From Amycolatopsis sp. EV170708-02-1 (GTDB lineage Bacteria > Actinomycetota > Actinomycetes > Mycobacteriales > Pseudonocardiaceae), in contig NZ_CP092497.1 of assembly GCF_022479115.1 (NCBI RefSeq), positions 4,092,001 through 4,156,000 of the forward strand: DNA of 64,000 nucleotides, read 5' to 3'. A model generated the notes under the pieces. The model did not search any database. It was given only the letters and a program-made list of their open reading frames with translations, and was not told the DNA's origin. This document shows, piece after piece, positions 10,117 through 17,237 of this stretch (position 1 is the stretch's first letter; each line of letters begins with the position of its first letter). A program made the translations under genes and the position numbers.

Positions 10117-11037
10117 ATGGAAGCAGCGAAAGACAATTCAGCTACTCGTGGCCGGTCGGAATGGAGAACTGTCGCATCGCCTGGGCAAAGGTTGTTGGCT
10201 CTCGTCACCGGGGCGACCGATGGGATCGGCGAAGCGGTGTCGCATCGTCTCGCCGGGATCGTCGACACTCTTCTGGTGCACGGTAAGTCGGCGTCACTGT
10301 TGAGCGCGCTCGCCGCCGAGCTTGCTCCCGCTCATCCTGGCACCAGTATCGTTCCGGTCTTGGGCGACCTGCGTTCCTTCGCTGACGTGAGACGGATGAC
10401 CGCGTCGATTCGGATGACCTTCGACCACATCGACATTCTCATCAACAACGCCGCGACCGCCGGCCGGCATCCACGTGCAGTGACCGAAGACGGTAACGAG
10501 TCTATCTTCCAGGTGAATTATCTTTCTCCGGTTCTGCTTGTGGCAGAACTCTACGATCTGCTGCGGGCGGCCCGATGCTGTCGTGTTGTCAACGTTGTCT
10601 GTGATATACATCGTCAGGCGAGGGCGATCGGCTCGGGCTGCGACGACAGTCGACGTTATCATCCCCTGATCGCCTACGCGCAGTCGAAGTTCGCCTTGGC
10701 GGTGCACACCGCGACCTTGGCGTCGGCTTTCGCGGAAAGTCGATGTACGGCCGTTTGCCTTGATCCTGGCGTCGCTGAAACCAAGTTACGGCGAAAGCTG
10801 GTGGTGCTGCCGGGAGGTGTGGTTTCCGAGGCGGCCGACAACGTGCTGTACGCCGCCACGATGCGGCCGATGCCTCGCGAATTCTATCTACGGGGGAAAG
10901 AGATCGTGCAGCCGGAACCCGAGCTGCTCCGCGCTCACGTCCAGCGAGAACTCGAAGTGATGACCGTGGGTGCGCTCGGCAGGCGACTCCCCTGGGGGGA
11001 AACATCGGAGACGGGACCTTCCACGGCTTGCTGTTGA
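10117..11037 (+). CDS. Short-chain dehydrogenase/reductase
   Basis: 306 aa SDR, probably NADP-dependent. The Rossmann motif TGATDGIG lies near residue 31, NNAA near 111 and the catalytic YAQSK near 187, followed by LDPGVAET. Overall spacing resembles retinol-dehydrogenase/oxidoreductase-type SDRs. The segment usually reading NVSS before the catalytic Tyr is NVVCDIH, so the canonical Ser appears replaced by Cys or Val. The start at ATG 10117 has only a weak ribosome site. No substrate can be assigned; the gene stands alone, upstream of a regulator. Confidence 0.82.
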   Translation: MEAAKDNSATRGRSEWRTVASPGQRLLALVTGATDGIGEAVSHRLAGIVDTLLVHGKSASLLSALAAELAPAHPGTSIVPVLGDLRSFADVRRMTASIRMTFDHIDILINNAATAGRHPRAVTEDGNESIFQVNYLSPVLLVAELYDLLRAARCCRVVNVVCDIHRQARAIGSGCDDSRRYHPLIAYAQSKFALAVHTATLASAFAESRCTAVCLDPGVAETKLRRKLVVLPGGVVSEAADNVLYAATMRPMPREFYLRGKEIVQPEPELLRAHVQRELEVMTVGALGRRLPWGETSETGPSTACC

Positions 11038-11301
11038 CGAAATCGGTCTAGCTGTGGAAGTGCCGAGTGGAACAGTGCTGCTCCACGTGTTCCACCCGGC
11101 ATCCCTCTCCAGTCGCCGTCCCCTGGCGACTTCGCACTCCCTTGTGGCGATTTCGTACCCACTCCTTGCACTGCCGTGGGTCTTATGATTCCGGATGAAC
11201 ACGCGAACCGTCAATCTCAGTCTATGGCGTATTCTGGCCAGTTTCGACTTCTCGCCAGCTTTGCCGTCAGATCGAGCTGAGGTAAGCGAGAGGATCGAAT
11301 C

Positions 11302-12327
11302 ATGCTTGAGATTGTAGGCTTGGACGCGGCGGCGCAGACCGTGTATGAGTTCCTCGTCGACAGCCCACCGGTCACTTTCGATGATATCCGCGGTCAAACC
11401 GGGCTCGGCGGAGAGCAGCTTCGGCGACTGCTGGACAGGCTGGAGGCCCTTAGTCTGGTCATCCGAACAGAACACAGTCCACCGGCGTTCACGACTCCCG
11501 CACCCGATGCCGCGCTCGAGGTGCTGCTCCTCGAACAACAGGAGCGGATCAAGCGTGCCCGGATCTATGCCGAGCAACTCTCGGCCCGAAATCTCCGTAC
11601 CGCCGCCGGCTGGGAGCCCTCCGAACTGGTCGAGGTCGTCACCGGCGCGGACGTGGTCGCTCAGCGGGTCGAACAGTTCCTCCGCGGCACCAGCAAGGAG
11701 ATCCGCTTCGTCGACAAGCATCCGTATGTGGTGGCGCCCAAGGTTCTCGCTCCGGTCGAGGCTCAAATGCTGGAACGAGGAGTCGTGTTCCGAGCGCTTT
11801 ATGACACGGCAGGACTGGCGACACGCAGTGTGCAGACCGAGGTCGAACCCGCGATCGCGCGAGGAGAGCAGGCGAGGGTGCTGCCCGAGGCACCGGTCAA
11901 ACTGATCTTGTCGGACAACCGCCGTGCCATGCTGCCACTTCAGGTGGATCCGACAATGGTCGAGAGTGTTGTCATCGTTCATCCCTCGGCTCTGCTGGAC
12001 GCACTGGGTGCGTTTTTCGAGGTTCTGTGGCGATCGGCTGCTCCGCTGTCGGCAGCGGAGCAGGGGGAGTTGTCCGCGGACTCGGTCGGCGTCGAAGATC
12101 TCCGGCTCATCGGTTTGCTCACGGCAGGACTGCCCGACCAGGCCATCGCCCGGCAACTCGGGTTGTCGTATCGCACGTTCCAGCGGAGACTGGTCTCCTT
12201 GATCGAATCGCTGGGTGCCCGGACCCGCTTCCAGGCAGGCCTGCAGGTGGCCTTCCGCGGCCTGGTTCCCAACCCGGTCGCGGACAGCACCCAGCGATCG
12301 ACCTCTCGAGCTCCGCTGGATCCCTGA
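11302..12327 (+). CDS. Two-HTH transcriptional regulator (TrmB-like N-terminus, LuxR-like C-terminus)
   Basis: 341 aa. Residues about 8-60 form a winged-helix of the TrmB/sugar-sensing type (TVYEFLVDSPPVTFDDIRGQ, then GEQLRRLLDRLEAL). The middle (about 90-230) resembles a phospholipase-D-like ligand domain. Residues about 260-310 are a LuxR-type HTH (LLTAGLPDQAIARQLGLSYRTFQRRL). This architecture is common next to actinobacterial biosynthetic clusters. It lies upstream of a convergent hydrolase and may regulate the tetronate operon or its flank, which is inference. The ATG at 11302 is preceded by GAGAGGAT. Confidence 0.78.
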   Translation: MLEIVGLDAAAQTVYEFLVDSPPVTFDDIRGQTGLGGEQLRRLLDRLEALSLVIRTEHSPPAFTTPAPDAALEVLLLEQQERIKRARIYAEQLSARNLRTAAGWEPSELVEVVTGADVVAQRVEQFLRGTSKEIRFVDKHPYVVAPKVLAPVEAQMLERGVVFRALYDTAGLATRSVQTEVEPAIARGEQARVLPEAPVKLILSDNRRAMLPLQVDPTMVESVVIVHPSALLDALGAFFEVLWRSAAPLSAAEQGELSADSVGVEDLRLIGLLTAGLPDQAIARQLGLSYRTFQRRLVSLIESLGARTRFQAGLQVAFRGLVPNPVADSTQRSTSRAPLDP

Positions 12328-12344
12328 CCCCACGGTGGTGAGGT

Positions 12345-13169
12345 TCAGGACCTGGCAGGCGCCAAGGTACGGAGAAAGTCGATCACCACCGGAGTGACGG
12401 TCTCCATGTCTTCGGTGTGCGGATAGTGCCCGGCCCCAGGGACCATCACGACGGTCGCCGGACCGCCGAGACGAGCCGCGGTGTTCTGCGCCTCGACGCC
12501 TGCGTCCCGGAAGTCCGGATCCTGGTCGCCCATCAGAACGAGCGTGGGGCAGGTGACCTGGCCGAGCGCCTTCTCCGCAGAGGCTCGGCTGCTCTTCAGC
12601 ATTTCCCTGGCGGCCACGAACCGGCCGGGCTCAGCGAGATTGTCGGCCAGTTCCTGATGGCGCACCTCGAAATTGGCCGGTTTCTCGAAGCCGAAAAGCT
12701 TGGGCCAATAGGACATCCACAAGGTCTGTCCCAGTCGCGGTAGAGTCGCCAGCCGCATCATCGCCCGCTCGGCCTGGCCGAGCTGCACGTCCCGGACGAC
12801 GGCGCCGCTGAGAATCAGCCCGGAGACCAGATCGGGCGCTTTGCTCGCGGCGATGACGGCGGCGCCACCGCTGAAACCGTTTCCGATCAAGATCACGGAG
12901 TCCGCATCATGCGCGCGGGCGATGGCAAGCAGATCATCGGCGACGTCGTCGGCCGAATAGGACGGCCAGTCGACGCTCGAACCGCCATGGCCTCGCAAAT
13001 CAGCGGAGATCACCTTGAATCCGGCGGACGCCAGGTCTTCGGCGAGATAGGTGTAGGTGCTCCTGAGATCGCCGAGGCTGGGGGAACACACGACAAGTTG
13101 CCCTTCCCCGATCACCGTGCAGGCGAGCTTTCCGTCGTGTCGTTCCACAAAACCGGTGCTGCCGTTCAT
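12345..13169 (-). CDS. Alpha/beta hydrolase
   Basis: 274 aa single-domain alpha/beta hydrolase. The nucleophile elbow is GNGFSGG (Ser about 100), the acid lies in MGDQDPDF and the catalytic His in PGAGHYPHTEDME near the C-terminus. DLRGHGGSS is the classic oxyanion-side loop. I chose ATG 13169 because GAAAGG sits 5 bases upstream; the open frame continues further without support. It follows a small secreted-protein gene with a hairpin between them. It is related to esterases and haloperoxidase-like hydrolases; the substrate is unknown. Confidence 0.82.
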   Translation of the reverse strand: MNGSTGFVERHDGKLACTVIGEGQLVVCSPSLGDLRSTYTYLAEDLASAGFKVISADLRGHGGSSVDWPSYSADDVADDLLAIARAHDADSVILIGNGFSGGAAVIAASKAPDLVSGLILSGAVVRDVQLGQAERAMMRLATLPRLGQTLWMSYWPKLFGFEKPANFEVRHQELADNLAEPGRFVAAREMLKSSRASAEKALGQVTCPTLVLMGDQDPDFRDAGVEAQNTAARLGGPATVVMVPGAGHYPHTEDMETVTPVVIDFLRTLAPARS

Positions 13170-13186
13170 AAGTGCCTTTCGAAGAG

Positions 13187-13218
13187 GGTGCCGCCCGGTC
13201 CGACGACCGGGCGGCACC
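13187..13218. terminator. Strong hairpin between secreted peptide and hydrolase
   Basis: Perfect 14-bp inverted repeat: GGTGCCGCCCGGTC at 13187-13200 and GACCGGGCGGCACC at 13205-13218 with a 4-base loop. It lies after the small secreted gene and just before the hydrolase start, so it could be a terminator or attenuator. Confidence 0.6.
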
Positions 13219-13241
13219 ACGGGATCAACGCCTGTGGTGGA

Positions 13242-13478
13242 TCAGCAGCCGATGGTCAGATACTGATCGAGGCGCAAGAGCTTCCCGGCCAGCTCTCCGG
13301 AAACACACCCGCGGTCGGCATGGACCATCCCGGCCAGCCCGCCCAGCCGTACCCCAAGGTCCATGCCGCTCGCCGTCACCGCTTCCTGCCGCGGTGCCGC
13401 CGCGGCGGTCGAGGGAGCCACGAAGGGGAGGGCGATCGCGGCTGCGGCGATGAGCAGAACCGAGAAGATTCGACGCAC
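13242..13478 (-). CDS. Small secreted protein of unknown family
   Basis: 78 aa from GTG 13478, with GAAAGGCAGG about 9 bases upstream. It starts VRRIFSVLLIAAAAIALPFVA and an Ala-rich cleavage region (STAAAAP) follows, so it is exported. The mature part of about 50 residues contains Gly/Leu-rich repeats and two Cys (in DRGCVSGE and the C-terminal TIGC) that could form a disulfide. I do not recognise the family. Frames upstream of this GTG lack secretion features and were not used. Confidence 0.6.
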   Translation of the reverse strand: MRRIFSVLLIAAAAIALPFVAPSTAAAAPRQEAVTASGMDLGVRLGGLAGMVHADRGCVSGELAGKLLRLDQYLTIGC

Positions 13479-13663
13479 GCTGGTACCTGCCTTTCTTTGT
13501 TCGTTGAGGACGCGGCGATTCTTTCCGGGGTTCGCGGTGGATCGGAAGAAGCCAGCCGGCTGGCTCCCTCCGTGGCAGATGGTGCGAGGCCGAACGGGTG
13601 ACACCGGGTTGTTAGGAGGAACTTCTGTTGATGGGTAAGGCAAAGGTGTCGTGTCGACTCGCT

Positions 13664-13709
13664 GTCGTGAGTGGCGATTCGTGTTCTAAGCCGAATCGCC
13701 ACTCACGAC
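13664..13709. terminator. Perfect 18-bp hairpin, GTCGTGAG family
   Basis: GTCGTGAGTGGCGATTCG at 13664-13681 is exactly repeated inverted at 13692-13709, with a 10-base loop. It lies downstream of the 3' end of the long tetronate operon (last gene ends at 13999) and shares the GTCGTGAGTGGCG core with the hairpin at 36783-36840. Confidence 0.7.
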
Positions 13710-13733
13710 TCCCTGGACCGAACCGGGAGTTTC

Positions 13734-13882
13734 GCGTGACCGGGTGGACGGTAGGGGTGATCAAACGGACGGCACGCGTGACTGGATGGACGGCACGCGC
13801 ACGCGGCCGGTCCGCCGCGACTCGTCCGCCGAGTCACGCGTGTCGTCCGCTCCGTCACGTCTGTCGTCCACCCGGTCACGCG
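13734..13882. repeat. Cluster of related direct and inverted repeats
   Basis: About 18-base units on the pattern GCGTGACYGGRTGGACGG occur at 13734-13751 and 13776-13793. Inverted partners occur at about 13823-13840, 13844-13859 and 13865-13882 (CGTCCACCCGGTCACGCG is an almost exact complement of the first). The whole can fold into nested hairpins of about 150 bases. It is non-coding; open frames across it are artefacts of the repeat. It sits between a terminator hairpin and the last gene of the tetronate operon. Confidence 0.65.
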
Positions 13883-13998
13883 AACCGTCCGAGTTGCAGG
13901 TGTCTGAGACACGGTTGGCTCTGGCCGGAATCACTACTCATGACGTGAGTGACACAGCCCTTCGTCGCAGGGCTGACGTCATGCCGACCTACCGTCGA

Positions 13999-15198
13999 TC
14001 AACGGTTCTGCAGTTGGAAGAAGACGCTGCCCAGCAACCTTTTCTTCAGCCAAGGACTCCGGTTCAGCGATCGATAGAACGTGGACCGCAGGGCTACTCT
14101 CACCGGGTCGGAAAAGGTGAACATTCTTTCCTGTCGAAGCTGCAGCGAACGGGAACGCCGTAAGCTGGGTTCCCTGATCCGCTGGAACTCCCTGGCCGCC
14201 ATCGTCACTTCATCGGGTCCCTTGGCAAGCGCCTCGGACAGGAGCGGTGCCAAGGTCATGGCATCGAACAAGGCATGGCTCACCCCTTGGCCCAAGATCG
14301 GCGAGAGCGTATGTGCGGCGTCACCGATGAGTAACAGGCCAGGCCGGGACCATCGGGGGACGACGCTGGTGAAGATGTCCAGAACCGAGGTGTCCGACCA
14401 GTTCCGGATGCTGTCTCGGACCAGGTCGGCGAGTTCGGGTGCGAGCTCGTCCAGCCGGGTGTGCAATCCGGTGAGACCTGCTCGCCGAAGGTTCTGGAGT
14501 CCGCCCTTGGGGATGTTGAACCCGACTCGCATGAGGTCCGGATAGGTCGGGATGAACAAGCCGTGCCGGCCACCGGCGATCCGGATGTGGTAGGTGTCGC
14601 TCGTCCAGTCCGGTGGGGCGGGAAGCTTCAGCCACACGACATCGCGCTCCAGCGGTGTCCGGCGGTAAGGAAGGCAGGACATTTCGAGCATCTTGCTGTA
14701 CCGGCCGTCGGCGCCGACGGTCAGTCGTGCCCGGATTTCTTGCTCGCCTGCTGGACTTCGGCTGCGAACGCCCGCGACTGCTCCGTCGGTCTCCAGGAGT
14801 CCGACCGCGGAAGTGTTCCGCAGCAAGGCGAAGCCGGTGTGCCGACCGGCTTCCTGTGCCAGGATGGCCAGCAACGTCGGCTGAGGGACATCCAGCGGGT
14901 GACGATGGCGATGGGGAAAGTCGTCGAAATCGACTTCCAGAAGGGTTCGCCCGTTTTCCGTGAGCTTCATCTTCCGATTCACCAGCGCGCCGGCGTCCGT
15001 GACACTCTCCAGGATCCCGAGACGGGCCAGCAGTGACACCGCGTCCGGGGAAATCGTCTCCCCACGGAATGATCGGTTGAAATGACCGGTCTGCTCCAGG
15101 ACGGCCACGTCGCACCCGCGGCGAGCGACTTCCAGGCCGAGGGTCATCCCGGCCGGGCCGCCGCCGATCACACAGACATCCACGGACAGCTTATCCAT
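13999..15198 (-). CDS. FAD-dependent monooxygenase
   Basis: 399 aa flavoprotein of the PHBH/UbiH-like class A type. The N-terminal dinucleotide motif is VCVIGGGPAGMTLG (residues 8-21), a middle VGADGRYS matches the DG motif, and LLIGDAAHTLSPILGQG near 285 is the FAD ribityl-binding GD motif. ATG 15198 overlaps the stop of the preceding hydrolase by 8 bases, indicating translational coupling. It is the last gene of the tetronate operon, so it probably oxidises the acyl-tetronate or its chain; the exact step is not predictable. Upstream in-frame residues are a shadow of the hydrolase. Confidence 0.88.
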   Translation of the reverse strand: MDKLSVDVCVIGGGPAGMTLGLEVARRGCDVAVLEQTGHFNRSFRGETISPDAVSLLARLGILESVTDAGALVNRKMKLTENGRTLLEVDFDDFPHRHRHPLDVPQPTLLAILAQEAGRHTGFALLRNTSAVGLLETDGAVAGVRSRSPAGEQEIRARLTVGADGRYSKMLEMSCLPYRRTPLERDVVWLKLPAPPDWTSDTYHIRIAGGRHGLFIPTYPDLMRVGFNIPKGGLQNLRRAGLTGLHTRLDELAPELADLVRDSIRNWSDTSVLDIFTSVVPRWSRPGLLLIGDAAHTLSPILGQGVSHALFDAMTLAPLLSEALAKGPDEVTMAAREFQRIREPSLRRSRSLQLRQERMFTFSDPVRVALRSTFYRSLNRSPWLKKRLLGSVFFQLQNR

Positions 15199-16243
15199 TG
15201 AACCCCTTGAGGAATGTGGCCGTATATCCGGCCGTACGAAGGCGAAGGAGGGAGTGGACGATCCACAGCTTGGTCTGGAGCACATGACCCGGTGAGCCGT
15301 GTACGTCGTCGAACCGAACCGCCTTGAACTTCGCGAGGTGTCGCTCGAGGACGCGAGTGTCGGCGGAGGGAATGATCTCGTCCCGGAGGCTGACCACGGA
15401 ATACACCGGAACCTGTACCTGGGTGAGCTCGTCGGGCCGGAGGGCGAAGGCACCGAGACGTTCCGGAACCTCGCCTTTCGGGACTCGGAGGAGATGGGCA
15501 AGGGCGCGCTTCGTGGTTTCGGGCACCCCTGTCCACCAGATGCGGTCCCGGAAGAAGGCCGATACCGGCGGGCCGACGGTCACCAGGCCGCTCAGCCGCG
15601 GATCGTGCGCGGCGCAGCGCAGCGCGAGGTGACCGCCGAAGCTCATGGCGACCGCGTATACCTCGCGCACCGGGGCGATCTCAGTGATCTTGTCGATCAT
15701 ACCGGAAAGCATCCGCCAGCTGTCGTGGCCGTAGGGGAGCGGGTTTTCCCCCACGCCAGGCATTTCCGCGGCGACGGCGGCCATGCCGAGCCTCCTGGCC
15801 GCCGGCAGTGAGGGTGCCCATTGCTCCTTGACGCTCACGATCCCGCCGATTAACAGCAGCAGCGGGCGGGGTACGCCGGGATCGAGGCCGGTGGCCCACA
15901 CCGGCACACGGTGCCCGGACAGTTCCAGCTCAAGCCGATCGATCCCTCCCCGGCTCGACCGCCACTGATCGAACTCGGCCACGCAACGGTGTGCGGCGCG
16001 CTCCTGCGCAGGGTTCGCCGGAAAGGGAAAGCGCGCCAGATTGTTCAGCTTGCAGGCGTCGAGATGGCGCCCTGACTCGGTCATCCGGTCGGCGGCGAGC
16101 ACCCATTCCCGGCACCAGGATCCCGGTCCGTCGCCGTCGGTGCGCTCGATGCGTTCGAGTATCTCCCGGCACAGAGCGTCGGGAAGGCGTTGGACCCGCG
16201 CGTGCAACCGGACGAGATCGCTCAGTTCGGCGAGGTACGACAT
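15191..16243 (-). CDS. Alpha/beta hydrolase, agglomerin Agg5-like (tetronate elimination)
   Basis: 350 aa with a helical N-terminal part (about 1-110) and an alpha/beta hydrolase domain. The nucleophile elbow is AVAMSFGGH and the His lies in DVHGSPGHVL near the C-terminus. The FrsA/DUF1100-like layout and its position after FkbH, ACP and acyltransferase genes match the enzyme that removes the acetyl group from O-acetyl-tetronate to leave an exocyclic double bond in agglomerin-type pathways. ATG 16243 shares one base with the upstream stop. The role is by family and gene order, not shown directly. Confidence 0.82.
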   Translation of the reverse strand: MSYLAELSDLVRLHARVQRLPDALCREILERIERTDGDGPGSWCREWVLAADRMTESGRHLDACKLNNLARFPFPANPAQERAAHRCVAEFDQWRSSRGGIDRLELELSGHRVPVWATGLDPGVPRPLLLLIGGIVSVKEQWAPSLPAARRLGMAAVAAEMPGVGENPLPYGHDSWRMLSGMIDKITEIAPVREVYAVAMSFGGHLALRCAAHDPRLSGLVTVGPPVSAFFRDRIWWTGVPETTKRALAHLLRVPKGEVPERLGAFALRPDELTQVQVPVYSVVSLRDEIIPSADTRVLERHLAKFKAVRFDDVHGSPGHVLQTKLWIVHSLLRLRTAGYTATFLKGFNG

Positions 16244-17013
16244 CAGGGGATCGGCCCGCCGGCATTCCGGCTCGTGAGGGTTTCGAGCCGGTCCTTGAGG
16301 TTGCCGAGGACGTCGGCCGCTGCGGCGCCGTCGATGACGCGGTGGTCGAAAGTGAGCGAGACCGGGAGGATCGGCATGACGCACAGTTTTCTCTCGCGCA
16401 CCGCCGGCCGGTCGGTGATCCTGCCCAGTCCGAAGGTCAGCGTGGTGCCACCCGAGGAGAAGAACCGGGTGACCGGCCGATGGCCCAAGGACGTGACCGC
16501 GACGGTTCCCATCCGCCGGTGGCGGCTTCGCAGCCGGTTGGCCCAGCCGAAGGCGACCCGTCCGACGGGCAACGGGAGCCGCTGAAGTACACGAGCGCCG
16601 CGAAGCTCGGGGATCTCTTCGCCGGCCGTGTCTCGGAGGCGGTCCACGGTGTCCTGGATCGCGTCGAGGCTCATGAGATCGCAGTCGGGAACCACCACCG
16701 AAAGCACCGCCCGCCGGCCGGCGATCCCCTTGTCGAGGGCCAGCTTCACATCGACGGACTCGCGGTTCACGATGCGTGGACGGAGACCTCCCGCGCAGGC
16801 GGCGTTGGCCTCGGGGCACTCGGCCACGGCACGGCTGACGCCGTGCATCACGTAACTCACCACGGAGTACCGCCGGTTCGCCGCATGCTTGTGCGCCAGC
16901 AACCTCGTGGCGTCCACTTCGGTGTCCAGATAGACAGGGCTGGCGGTGCGGACGAACCGGAGGAAGTGCCAGGTATGCCGTCGTGCCGCGGGCAGCGACC
17001 GGATCGTCGTCAT
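16243..17013 (-). CDS. 2-oxoacid dehydrogenase-type acyltransferase, Agg4-like
   Basis: 256 aa, only the CAT-like catalytic domain without lipoyl or E1/E3-binding domains. The signature DHRVIDGAAAADVL near 222-235 contains the catalytic His and Asp. VTSLGHRPVTRFFSSGG precedes it as in E2 enzymes. In tetronate pathways such a stand-alone domain acetylates the hydroxymethyl group of the ring before elimination. ATG 17013 overlaps the ACP stop by 4 bases. The call is strengthened by the five-gene order KAS III, FkbH, ACP, acyltransferase, hydrolase. Confidence 0.86.
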   Translation of the reverse strand: MTTIRSLPAARRHTWHFLRFVRTASPVYLDTEVDATRLLAHKHAANRRYSVVSYVMHGVSRAVAECPEANAACAGGLRPRIVNRESVDVKLALDKGIAGRRAVLSVVVPDCDLMSLDAIQDTVDRLRDTAGEEIPELRGARVLQRLPLPVGRVAFGWANRLRSRHRRMGTVAVTSLGHRPVTRFFSSGGTTLTFGLGRITDRPAVRERKLCVMPILPVSLTFDHRVIDGAAAADVLGNLKDRLETLTSRNAGGPIP

Positions 17014-17237
17014 TCGGTGGACTCCACCTGTGCGTGGAGTTCGGCCAGGCTGCGAGCTTCGAGAAAACGCATGGCGGACAGGAGCCTGCCGGTCGCGGCT
17101 TCGAACGCGGACAGCAGTTTCAGCAGGTGGAACGAATCCCACCGCGGGAGTTTGTCGAAATCGGTTCGCAGATCGTCTCGGGTGAGATACAGGCCGCATT
17201 CCTTGCCCACTATTTCGAGGAATCCGTCGATACTCAT
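17010..17237 (-). CDS. Acyl carrier protein for the glyceryl unit
   Basis: 75 aa discrete ACP. The phosphopantetheine site is Ser35 in PRWDSFHLL, with helix II following (LLKLLSAFEAATGR). It lies between the FkbH-like gene and the acyltransferase and overlaps both by 4 bases. Its expected job is to carry the D-1,3-bisphosphoglycerate-derived glyceryl group from the FkbH enzyme to the ring-forming KAS III-like enzyme. The DSL motif is DSF here, as in many FkbH-partner ACPs. Confidence 0.85.
   Translation of the reverse strand: MSIDGFLEIVGKECGLYLTRDDLRTDFDKLPRWDSFHLLKLLSAFEAATGRLLSAMRFLEARSLAELHAQVESTE

Noticed and set aside
13734..13882. CRISPR array
   Set aside because: Repeats occur in both orientations, are unevenly spaced and lack unique spacers; no cas genes nearby.
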